In this document: positions 54,361 to 64,000 of the stretch, one piece after another
Layout of the letters: the number at the start of each line of letters is the position of its first letter
Position numbering within the stretch: position 1 is the stretch's first letter
Source: Haliclona indistincta
Lineage: Eukaryota; Porifera; Demospongiae; Haplosclerida; Chalinidae
Length of the DNA: 64,000 nt
Direction of reading: 5' to 3'
NCBI GenBank assembly: GCA_964017065.1
Contig: OZ024784.1
Location: forward strand, 7,669,152-7,733,151
Position numbers and translations under genes: made by a program
The notes under the pieces: model-generated
Database searches by the model: none
What the model was told of the DNA's origin: nothing
Seen by the model: only the letters and a program-made list of their open reading frames with translations

Positions 54361-56490
54361 ATGTCTGACGACAGAGAACTAACTATTCAAAACCTAGTGT
54401 ACGAGCTCAAAGATCTCATCAATTGGAAACTTCTGGGGATACAACTTGGATTGAATAAGTCAACATTGGACAAAATTGAAGTGGATGTTAATGGCAAACC
54501 CAATTCCGTAGATCTTGCGAAACTAGAGCTGTTTGATCGGTGGCTGAAATCAGGTGAACTACACAACTGGAAACAGGTTATCGAAGCTCTGAAAAAAATA
54601 GACGAGATTAAGCTTGCGAATGACTTAAATCGTAAATACATTGAGCCAGATGATGCGAGTGTTTCGCAGACCGATATCACCACTACACACAATGCGAAGG
54701 CAAACCCAGTTATCGTGAAACTGAGCAGGTTTGGACAATTTTCACGTAGTTTCGGGGAAGTGGAACGAGAATTTCGAAGCATAGTTGTGGAAATACATTC
54801 TGCCCTTGAAGATGAACATGTTTCTACCACTGATGTTATTAGGACTTGTAGAGATTGCTTAGACATGAGTTCAACGCAACTGCCATTGGATGAAACAAAA
54901 ACGGTAGACAGCTTATTTGATGCTATTAAACCTTACTACAGCTACCTCGATTACACTCTAATAGAGGAAATTGTACTTTGTCATTTGAAAACACATCAAT
55001 CAATCACTGTACGCTTGAACCAGTACAAAAAGCAATTAAATGAGTTTTTGCAGTCAACTGAACTAAAGGAATTAATGGAGAATATAGAAAAGGCTCAAAC
55101 TCCGCCAGTTTCACCAGCAGAACCAAACTTCCCTGGTCTGTGCGTGGTGCAGCTAACACTAGTTGAGAAATGGCTGCCACGTTCTATCAAAAATGTGAAG
55201 AGTTTGATGAAAGAAGTTTTCAAGGGAAAGGAGTCCATTTTGAAAAACTTAAGAGTGGTTGCTGGATCAGTTGTAGTTATCTACACTGCACCTGCTTTTG
55301 AGGCTGAAAATCTAATTGCTCGTGTGGAAGATAGTTTTTCTCTCTTACCTAATGTGGGTATCTGTGAAGTGCAAGTGACTGTTGCTGGACAGTTTCTGTT
55401 TCAAAAAGAGACAGGTATAAATGACAAATCTGACTTCTCATTCGAAGCATCTTTTATTAGGGCAGTTGAGAACAATGACATTCACCTCACCTCATTTCTC
55501 CTTGAGCTCAACATTGATCCTTCTGATTTTGTTGACTTTCTTCATGATCCCTCTACTGAGAGATCCACTCATGCAACTGCTTTCTTTATTGCAAGTCAAC
55601 GAGGGTTATGTGAGATTATGGATCTTCTTCTGAGTCATGGGGCCAATGTTAACAAAATCACAGGAGATGGGCGAACTCCACTCATGGCAGCAAGTAAACG
55701 TGGTCATGTTAATGCAGTTGAGAAACTTTTAAACAGTGGTGCTTTCCTTGAGATTCCTGATGAAGATGGTGATACTGCACTAAGGTATGCTATAGACGGC
55801 GAAACACATCAAGTTATAGAGCTACTCCTCAGGAAAGGAGCTAACCCTAATGTAGTTGGTGCAGACAGGTGGAGCTGCCTGCTGCTTTCATGCTGTGACA
55901 ATAATTACAACATAGTCAGTCTTCTCTTACAGCATGGAGCTGATCAGAGTCATATGTCAAGTTTGGGCAAGACCTGCTTGATGATGGCAAGTCAGAATGG
56001 TCACCTAGAAACTATGCGAATTTTGTTAAAAGAAGCTACTCTTAAAGAGATCAATCAAACAATGGAAGGAGGATGGTGTGCCCTATCCCTAGCATATGAT
56101 CACCCAGAAGCAGTCGAACTATTGCTGGAGTATGGAGCAGATCCTAACATCACTTTAGAGGATGGATGGACTACTCTCATGCTAGCTTGTGAAAAGGGCT
56201 ATTCTAAAACTGTGACCGCTCTTCTAAATATTCGTCACACTGATGTTAACTTAATGACTAGTTCAGGAGCAACTGCTTATGGCATTGCTGAACTGAAAAA
56301 CGACAAAGAAATCAAACTAGCCCTGAAGAAAGTAGGAGCAAAACCAAAGCCTTTCGTTAAAACAATGGTTCATTTATTTGTGCCTTCCAAAACCAAGTAT
56401 GCTCAAATGGAAATGAGGAAAAAGTTGCCAATAGTGAAGAGACTTTGGAAATCAGCTTCACTAAGTATACAACACGCAGTTAAATTGTAA
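54361..56490 (+). CDS. Death-domain/ankyrin-repeat protein 1
   Basis: This is an intronless gene of 709 aa, with the start chosen by match to its neighbour (MSD...). An in-frame ATG at 54292 would add 23 hydrophobic residues, but a possible acceptor (cattgtag) lies between, so those bases are more likely 5' UTR. Residues about 5-95 form a death-like domain (LVYELKDLINWKLLGIQLGL). Residues about 115-250 form a helical region, and 260-350 a segment with CVVQLTLVEKWLPRSIKNVK. Residues about 395-675 hold seven or eight ankyrin repeats (DGRTPLMAASKRGHVNAVEK). No membrane segment or nucleotide-binding domain is present. It may act as an intracellular adaptor in apoptosis or immunity; this is inferred from the domains only. 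Confidence 0.85.
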   Translation: MSDDRELTIQNLVYELKDLINWKLLGIQLGLNKSTLDKIEVDVNGKPNSVDLAKLELFDRWLKSGELHNWKQVIEALKKIDEIKLANDLNRKYIEPDDASVSQTDITTTHNAKANPVIVKLSRFGQFSRSFGEVEREFRSIVVEIHSALEDEHVSTTDVIRTCRDCLDMSSTQLPLDETKTVDSLFDAIKPYYSYLDYTLIEEIVLCHLKTHQSITVRLNQYKKQLNEFLQSTELKELMENIEKAQTPPVSPAEPNFPGLCVVQLTLVEKWLPRSIKNVKSLMKEVFKGKESILKNLRVVAGSVVVIYTAPAFEAENLIARVEDSFSLLPNVGICEVQVTVAGQFLFQKETGINDKSDFSFEASFIRAVENNDIHLTSFLLELNIDPSDFVDFLHDPSTERSTHATAFFIASQRGLCEIMDLLLSHGANVNKITGDGRTPLMAASKRGHVNAVEKLLNSGAFLEIPDEDGDTALRYAIDGETHQVIELLLRKGANPNVVGADRWSCLLLSCCDNNYNIVSLLLQHGADQSHMSSLGKTCLMMASQNGHLETMRILLKEATLKEINQTMEGGWCALSLAYDHPEAVELLLEYGADPNITLEDGWTTLMLACEKGYSKTVTALLNIRHTDVNLMTSSGATAYGIAELKNDKEIKLALKKVGAKPKPFVKTMVHLFVPSKTKYAQMEMRKKLPIVKRLWKSASLSIQHAVKL

Positions 56491-56596
56491 ACCACCCCTT
56501 GTTGTTTGTGAACTGTATGCAAAATGAATTCGGTTATGCTGAGGGCGTGGTTCAATTGGTTAACTTTCTGAGGAGGTTTCTTGTATAGAGGATGCA

Positions 56597-58807
56597 ATGT
56601 CGGATCTCGTTCGAAAAGACTTTTTCCGAGCACTGGTAACTGAACTGAATGACTTCGCTGATTGGAAACGTCTTGGAGTGGAACTGCGCGTTTCGTTCAA
56701 GAAACTGATCGTCATAGAAAAAGAAAATAATGGGAACGTACAGGATTCAACAATGGAAATGCTTGATACGTGGTTGGACTCGAATCCCGACAGCAACTGG
56801 GAACAAGTCGTCGAAGCGCTCGATAATATTAATAAGAAAACACTTGCACATCATCTACGTGAGAAATATGTAGATCTACATATAAAGTCTGCGCCAACTA
56901 CCGATACTCAGCAGACTAGTAGTAGTGATAGTGCTACTACTACCACCACTGAGATACAAGAAAGCGCCGTGGCTACCACCGCTTCCACCACGACATCAGA
57001 GGCAAAACAGAAAGTCGTTATTGAATTGAGCAGATTCAAACAATTTTCGCACAGTTTTGATGACGTGCAACGAGAATTCTTTGCCATAGAAGCAGAAATA
57101 CTATCGGCACTTAAAAAAGCAAACGCCTGCGTTGAAGAAGTTGTTACATACTGCAGAAGTTGGTTAAAACTGGATTCAGAAAAGCTTCGATATAAGGAAG
57201 GAATGGATGTCCATCAATTGTTTGACAGTATTCGACCCCACTACAGCTATCTCAAATACAAACTGCTAGAGGAAATTGTGCGAGTTTACTTAAAAAATCA
57301 TCAATCACTCATTGAGCACATGGACCGGTACTACAAGCAACTACAATACTTCAAGAAATCAACTGAGTTAAAAGAGTTGATGATAAGCATTGAAAATGCC
57401 CAAACTCCACCTGTTTCACCTACAGAACTAGAATCAACTTGCACAACCACTGGCATGTGCAAAGTGGAACTCACATTTGTTGAGGATTGGTTGCCATGCT
57501 CAATAGAAAACTTGGAGGCCTTAATGAAAGAAGTCTTCAAGAAAAAAGCATCTGTTTTAGACCACTTGGAGGTGCTTGTTGGATCGGTGAAAATTATCTA
57601 TTATGCCCCTGCTCTTGAGGCTAATGATTTAATCGCTAGAGTGCTAGAAAATCTTACCTTTATGTCTAATGTGGGTATCTGTAGTGTGAAAATGACTGTT
57701 GCTGGACAACCGGTCTTTCGAAAAAAGACAGGCATAACTGATGCTCCAAAATTCTCATTTCGAGCATCTCTTTTCAAAGCAGTAGAGAACAATGACATTC
57801 GGCTTACCTCATTTCTTCTCACTGAGCTCAAAATTAACCCTAACGATTCTTTTTACTTTATTGCTGAGACTACTCATGCAACTGCACTTTTTGTCGCAAG
57901 TCAACAAGGATTATGTGACATCATTGATCTTCTTTTAACCCATGAAGCCGAAGTCAATACCCACACAGAAGATGGAAGAACTCCACTTATGGTGGCAAGC
58001 AAGCATGGCCATGTTAATGCAGTCAAAAGACTTTTGGAAGGAGGTGCATATCTTGAGGAACGTGATATGGATAATGACACTGCACTACGATATGCTGTTG
58101 AAGGTAACCAAGTAGAAGTTGTCAGGGTGCTTCTTGAGAAACGTGCTGATCCAAATGTGGTTAACAAAGAAGACTGGACCTGTTTGCTGATATCATGCTG
58201 TGATAACTATCATGAAATAGTCAATCTTCTCTTAATACATGGTGCTAAACGGGACCATGTGTCAAGTTTGAAGAAAACATGCTTGATGATGGCAAGTCAG
58301 AATGGTCACCTAGAAACTATGCGAATTTTGTTAAAGGATCTCTCGAATAGATCAACTGGTAAAGGATCTCTAGAAGAGATCAATCAAACAATGGATGAAG
58401 GATGGTGTGCCTTGTCCCTAGCATATGACCACCCAGAGGCAGTCGAACTATTGCTGGAGTATGGAGCAGATCCTAACATCCCCTTGGAGGATGGGTGGAC
58501 CACTCTTATGCTAGCTTGCGAAGAAGGTTATCCTAAAACAGTGACTGCTCTTCTGAGAAATGAAAAAACTAAAGTTGATGCGACAAACAACTTTGGAGTG
58601 ACTGCTTATGGCATAGCTCAACTGAATAAAAACAAAGAAACCATGTGTGCTCTCAGAGAAGCTGGAGCAAATACAGACTCTTTGTCTTTTGCAAAAAAGA
58701 TGGCTCATAAGCTTATTCCTTCGAAAGCAAAGTTTGCAAAGAAAGAAAAGTCATCAATGATGAAAAGAATTGTACAAACTGCTATAATCCAAGCAGTTAA
58801 ACTATGA
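56597..58807 (+). CDS. Death-domain/ankyrin-repeat protein 2
   Basis: This is an intronless gene of 736 aa, paralogous to its upstream neighbour 107 bp away and with the same domain order: death-like domain (residues about 3-90), Ser/Thr-rich linker, helical region, a segment with CKVELTFVEDWLPCSIENLE, then ankyrin repeats (about 415-700). The linker is Thr-rich. The fifth and sixth ankyrin repeats are nearly identical to paralogue 1 at DNA level, for example around 58285-58340 against 55985-56040. Elsewhere identity is much lower, which suggests local gene conversion. The C-terminal tail is basic in both. The exact role is unknown. Confidence 0.87.
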   Translation: MSDLVRKDFFRALVTELNDFADWKRLGVELRVSFKKLIVIEKENNGNVQDSTMEMLDTWLDSNPDSNWEQVVEALDNINKKTLAHHLREKYVDLHIKSAPTTDTQQTSSSDSATTTTTEIQESAVATTASTTTSEAKQKVVIELSRFKQFSHSFDDVQREFFAIEAEILSALKKANACVEEVVTYCRSWLKLDSEKLRYKEGMDVHQLFDSIRPHYSYLKYKLLEEIVRVYLKNHQSLIEHMDRYYKQLQYFKKSTELKELMISIENAQTPPVSPTELESTCTTTGMCKVELTFVEDWLPCSIENLEALMKEVFKKKASVLDHLEVLVGSVKIIYYAPALEANDLIARVLENLTFMSNVGICSVKMTVAGQPVFRKKTGITDAPKFSFRASLFKAVENNDIRLTSFLLTELKINPNDSFYFIAETTHATALFVASQQGLCDIIDLLLTHEAEVNTHTEDGRTPLMVASKHGHVNAVKRLLEGGAYLEERDMDNDTALRYAVEGNQVEVVRVLLEKRADPNVVNKEDWTCLLISCCDNYHEIVNLLLIHGAKRDHVSSLKKTCLMMASQNGHLETMRILLKDLSNRSTGKGSLEEINQTMDEGWCALSLAYDHPEAVELLLEYGADPNIPLEDGWTTLMLACEEGYPKTVTALLRNEKTKVDATNNFGVTAYGIAQLNKNKETMCALREAGANTDSLSFAKKMAHKLIPSKAKFAKKEKSSMMKRIVQTAIIQAVKL

Positions 58808-58963
58808 TCAGTCAGCATTATGGTATATGTTTTGTAACTAGATTGATTTTTAAAAATTGGCGCGAATTCCATGTGAGATCTGACCGCGAACGCGCGCGAG
58901 TACAGATATGATCCGCAGATATACCTACTAGATGCTCGCTAAACTGTGATCTGTCGAGCACCA

Positions 58964-61900
58964 ATGGATGCAAGGTTTGGCTGGTAACTTTAAGGGGCTT
59001 GCTTACAATTTTTTAGGAGTTCAGATGAGAATATTCAAGTATTTGTCCGTGTCCGACCGCCATTATCGTATGAGGGCGTAGCAGAGAAAAGTGGCACGTT
59101 GTGTGTGGAGGCTTCCAGTAGCAGTACTGTAGTGTTGCACAGCCAGCCTGAGGCCAGAGTGTTCACTTTTGACCAAGTAGCCGGACCAGGCATCACACAG
59201 GTGCATGCTGTACGTGTGTTCTTGATGGGCAAACTCCTCCCTCCCTTGTATGTAGGAAGATGTGTTTTCTTTTGTTGGTCGTCCCATCATTGACTGTTGC
59301 ATGGCAGGCTACAATGGCACCATATTTGCTTAGTGAGTATCCTGCACATTATTAAAGCACACTGTGTGATGGCTTACTTGTCCCACGCACAGTGGTCAAA
59401 CTGGATCAGGGAAGACATTCACTATGATAGGTGAGAGCTAGAACACATAACATGCACATGTACTACACATGCTACTACAGGTCCATCTGATGATAACGGT
59501 ACTGACACATTCTCACACGAGCTTCGTGGAGTCATTCCTCGTAGTTTAGAATACTTGTTCAGTCTCATTAACAGGGAGAAACAGAAGGTGAGCATGACCT
59601 AGCTGCATCTCTATCACAGTCACCTGTCATTAGTATGGTGACCTGGTTGAGTTCTTGTGTAAGTGCTCCTTTCTGGAGATCTACAATGAGCAAGTGTATG
59701 ACCTGCTAGACCCAGCATCCACTGGTCTTCATATCCTAATCTTGCATGTGGCGTGTTGAGTGTATGTGAGTATGTGTGCACAATATTGTTCTTGACTCTT
59801 GTTGGCTCACATTTGCGTGAGAGCATACAGAGAGGAGTGTATGTTGATGGGCTACTGGAACAAGTGGTCACATCAGCTACTGATGCATATCATGTGAGCA
59901 GCACCTCAACTAGTCACACACACACACACACACGTGTTGATCTTCTTGTGTCACCAGGTGCTGACGAGAGGGTGGACTAACAGACGTGTAGCGGCTACCT
60001 CGATGAACAGGGAGAGCAGTAGGAGCCATGCTGTCTTCATGCTAGCTGTGGAGTCAAAGAAAAGGGTAGGAAGCAACTTTCCACATACCTAATATTTTCA
60101 GTATCACTTTCATCATGTGGTTGATTTCACACTGTAGGATAGCAGCCATTCAGTGTCTAAAATACGAACGGCTGTGCTCAATCTTGTTGATCTTGCCGGC
60201 TCTGAGAGACAGCGTGATGCACAAACAGTGGGGATTAGATTGAAGGCAAGAGAATAAGAGACAATGTTGTTATTATCATCGTTTGTTAGGAGGCAGGCAG
60301 TATCAACAAGTCACTTTCAGTGCTGGGTAATGTTATAATGTCACTAGTTGATATCACTCATGGGAAGTCTCGCCATGTCCATTATCGTGACTCTAAACTA
60401 ACCTTCCTGCTCAGAGTGAGCAGACCAGTATTGATGTGTACTACCATGATGCTTGTCTCCTTCAGGACTCACTGGGAGGCAATGCTAAAACTAACCTTAT
60501 TGCTAATGTGCATCCACTAGCCAAGTGAGTGTGCTATCCACCACCTCATAGTGTGTGTTGATGGTTGATCAGGTGCTTTGGTGAGACTCTGTCAACTTTA
60601 CAGTTCGCTAAGAGAGCCAAGATGATAAAGAATAAGGTTCTTCCTCATACAGTATTCTTTATTCCTTGTTCTCTTCCTCCTCTTCCTTCCTCTCTCTACA
60701 GGCTGTAGTGAATGAGAATACAACTGGCAATGTGACACAGCTACAAACTGAGATTAAGAGATTGAAAGATTCTCTCAACAAACTAAGAGGTGACTACCAC
60801 TACGATACCAATAATCTCTGGAACTTTTGTACTGTTCCTGTGTAGCTGGTGCAATGGAGTCACCTTCTGACCAGCAACAGGTGGTAATGACAGGTGACAA
60901 TCAACTCAGGGAGATGCTGACTGCTAGCATGGCTCTGAGGAAAGAGGCAGACCAGGAGAAGATGGTGAGTGGAGCACAACAGTATTTTTGTGTTGTTGAT
61001 GTTGTTTCATTCCAGATGCTTCAAGAGGCAATAAACAAACTCGAGGAGTTGTGCAAACGCAAGGAAAAGTCACTACAGGTTTGTTCAGTATACCTACTGT
61101 GGGATACACTGTTTGGTTACTGCAGACGTCCAAGATGATTCTTAAACTGAGAGATGCTCACATTGCTAGTCTGGAGAAGAAGAGACCGGATGTTGCCGAG
61201 ATTACCAAAGACTCGTTGATTGTAAGTGGTTGTTGTGTATTTGTCACTAAATTCCTCTCCTCGTCATGTCCTCGTCACAGCGTAGTCTACAGGATGAGGT
61301 GGTGCAGCTAAGAGCACTACTGGATCACCATCCTGAGGTGATGAGAGTAGCAGTGGAGAACGGTAACCTAAAAGGTGACACTGACCAGCAAGTTGTCACA
61401 GACGGCATCATAGTGTCTTCTCTATAGCTCAGTTGCAGAGACTGAGAGCAGTCAGTAGTGACAGCGACGTGATGATATCTCGGCTGAAACATTACACCCT
61501 TCAGCTGGAGACTCAGCTGAGACCACACCTCACTAACCAGGGTAACTCATGTCACACTCACTATTCTGTACTTTCGATATTTTTTACTTTATTGTGTTTA
61601 GGTGAACAGTGTGTTGATGGTACAGCACTACCAGACACAGCAATGACTGATGAGGTGAACAAACTGACCACTCGTTGTGGTCAGCTAGAGCAAGACCTGA
61701 GGAAGGTAAGTTTCAACTCAGCCTCCATTATCCTTTCACTGCTGTCTGCTTCTTTTCAGGCTGAACTGAGCTCTTCTAGACTAGAACAGCATCACAAGGA
61801 GAAGCTCGCTACAATGGAAGCTAGTCTAACTGCAGCAAGGAACACCAACCAGGAGCTGGAGGTGATACATTATTGATCGTTTTCATACTGCAAGAGGTCA

Positions 61901-64000
61901 AAGCTACATATTCTCTCTGCAGAGAACTATTGAACAGCTTCACTTACAGCACAGCATGGAGAAGGCTTCTTTAGACACTAGTCATCTCAGACTCATTAAA
62001 GTGAGAGCAGAAAGAGGGATGAGTGTCTATATAAACCTTTCTTGTTTACTTGCTCAGGCAATTGTTACTCCTGGTAGTCTGAAGAGGCAAAGGCGATGTC
62101 GCTCTGCCACCTCTACTCCATCACGACCTCAGGATGGAGGACGGGAGACTAGTAGTCAGCAGAAGCTGTTCTTCCCTCCACTCTCTGAGATACAGAACAT
62201 CCCCTCATCTTCTCCCACTGACTCTAACCTGCTGTCTCTCACTCCATCTTCATTTGAAGAAAAGGACATAGAGGAAGAGGTAGAGGTCAATGCCAGGGAG
62301 TGTCTGACAGAGGAACTGAAGATCCTTCAAGAAAGCAAAGCATCACTCAACCAACAGCTAGAGGTACTCTGTACCATACCCTGCCCTCTCTGATACTTCA
62401 CATTGCTGTTCAGGAGCAACAGTCACTTGTAGTGCAGATCAGTTCAGAGAAGAGGTCACTTGAACTAACCATTACTGACCTTTCTCGTGAGATGGGAGAC
62501 TGTAAGAGTTCGGCAGCAGAGCTGAAGAGAGAGTTAGAGGAGGCTAATTTGCAGATATCTCAAGTAGCCAGCACTAAATATTGTTAGCTAAGAACAATTT
62601 TTGCCGTACTTTATTACTTTTGTACTGCAGTGCTAGAGGATGAAGTAAAAGATCTGAGACTGTGCCTGCGTTCAGCTGACAAAGAGCTGGCTGAGTCAAA
62701 GGCTGAGCTTGTGAAAGAGCAAAAGGCAAGCAGTAAGAGAAGCAGTAAGCTGTACCAACAGGTGAGTGACCAGATAACAAGCTCACTCTTGCCTGAAGTG
62801 AGTGTCTGCATACCTCACTGTGTAGGTTGCTGATCTGGAGCAGAAGTTGTCTTCCAAAGATGCAGAGTGTGACAACATTCTACAAGAGCTACAAACTCTC
62901 CAGGTGCAGTATCCACACACACACACACTCCATATTTGCAGTACCATCATGTCCTCTCATCATATATAGGATGAGATGGAGACATTGAGAGAGGAGACTC
63001 AGTTTAAGCAGCACTGTCTAGGAGAGAAGGATGACCAGTTGGAAGAGATCAAGGGTACAGTCACAGCTCTGGAGTTGAAGCTTCAGGTACACTGCTCACT
63101 AGTGAGGCATAGACCAAGGGTCATCACTATTCTGTTTTATTGTTCAGAGAGCTGAGGAGCAGTTAGCTATGGAGGTAGAGAAAGGGTTAACAATGACCTC
63201 TCAGCTTGAGGAGGGCAGCAGGCAAAAACTTTCAGCTGTACTCAGTGAGAATGCTCAGCTTACTACTGAGTTAATACAGACCCGTGAGGACATGCAGGGA
63301 GAGGTGTGTGATGGACTATCTATAGCTGTTCCTGTCTCACTCTCTCTATCTCAGCTTGCTGCAAAGCAGAAGGAACTAGACGCAGCTCTCTCGAGTATCC
63401 ACTCACTCACTAAGAGGGCTGAGACTGACAAAGAAGCTCTTTCTAATCTAATAGCATCTGTGCAGGCAGCACGAGTGGTAGAGGCAGACCAACAAGCTAA
63501 GATCACAGCTATGAAAGAAGAGTTAAAAGAGACAGAGGCTAAGATGATGGAGACTGCATTACAGTCTGAGAAGAAGGTGAGCTAGTTATCAATATACGTC
63601 ACATTCAGTGGTGTGCTCCTACAGGCTGAGGAGCTACAGTCAGCACAACAGCAACTAGTGAAAACAGTCTCTGAACACAAGAAGGAGCTTTGTGCTAGAG
63701 ACATGCAGGTACGCTATAGCTAGCTGGTACCATCTGTATTAGCTGTCCTTCCTTGCTCTGCTAGTTGGAGGTGCTTGAAGATGAGCTGCAAGAGTTGACT
63801 CAGCAAATGCAAGAGGTGACCTCATCATGTGAGGACATGAAGGCACAGCTAGAGACCAAGCAGGTACAGTCACTGAGTACTTGTACGCGTGTGTGCTAGC
63901 TGTCTCTTGTCATCTGTGTTAGGCTGAATCTGAATGCCTGAAGAAGAAGGTGTGTACAGCTATACTGTACTCTCTATATGCTTACATTGTTGTACAGTTG
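58964..64000 (+). CDS. KIF15: KIF15-like kinesin, 31 exons plus start of the next (runs off right edge)
   Basis: The motor is encoded by exons 58964-58974, 59017-59200, 59256-59332, 59393-59430, 59481-59587, 59634-59730, 59811-59893, 59958-60065, 60138-60245, 60290-60415, 60466-60524, 60573-60636 and 60702-60789. It shows [11 protein letters not shown], the P-loop [37 protein letters not shown] and [12 protein letters not shown], all very close to KIF15. Coiled-coil exons follow from 60846 to 63949, and a new exon opens at 63998. All junctions keep frame. The intron 59731-59810 is U12-type AT-AC, and 60246-60289 is GC-AG. KIF15 is a plus-end motor that supports the bipolar spindle. The stalk and tail continue beyond the window. 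Confidence 0.9.

Overview
The window looks like nuclear DNA of a demosponge, most like Amphimedon. Genes are metazoan (BCAR1/Cas, TOX, KIF15, CFDP1, POGLUT2/3). Many introns are short and AT-rich, genes are tightly packed, and several families are large in sponges: secreted filamin-NHL proteins, intronless beta-helix multi-pass receptors and death-domain/ankyrin proteins. The species call is inference; no rRNA or mitochondrial marker is present. Exon coordinates were derived by hand from splice sites, reading frame and remembered family sequences, with no alignment run.

Region 1 (1-8.4 kb): a tandem segmental duplication on the minus strand. Each unit holds one intact and one broken secreted filamin-NHL gene, each followed by a copy of the 3' exons of CFDP1. 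Only the last CFDP1 copy (7.86-8.42 kb) joins the 5' exons of the real gene.

Region 2 (7.9-24.7 kb): CFDP1 (-), SMIM13-like (+), TMEM170 (-) and BCAR1/Cas (+). From memory, BCAR1, CFDP1 and TMEM170A are also neighbours in human, so this may be very old linkage. CFDP1 introns 2 and 4 are full of inverted-repeat elements.

Region 3 (24.9-45.9 kb): a nine-exon POGLUT2/3-like glucosyltransferase with a C-terminal KEEL signal. Its 6.8-kb intron 5 holds a 1280-aa intronless beta-helix receptor on the same strand. Two near-identical paralogues follow downstream. DNA identity among the three is patchy, which suggests gene conversion.

Region 4 (46.0-54.3 kb): a compact housekeeping block of UBE2Q-like (-), TOX-like (+), PRMT7 (-), BOLA3 (+) and KIAA1143-like (-). 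Divergent pairs have start codons only 53-114 bp apart.

Region 5 (54.3-64 kb): two intronless death-domain/ankyrin paralogues, then a many-exon KIF15-like kinesin running off the right edge. KIAA1143 and KIF15 are a head-to-head pair in human; here the two death/ankyrin genes separate them. The kinesin has a clear U12-type AT-AC intron.

The strongest candidates for new biology are the mosaic beta-helix receptor cluster, the NHL/CFDP1 duplication array and the two conserved linkage blocks. I saw no tRNA, rRNA or CRISPR.
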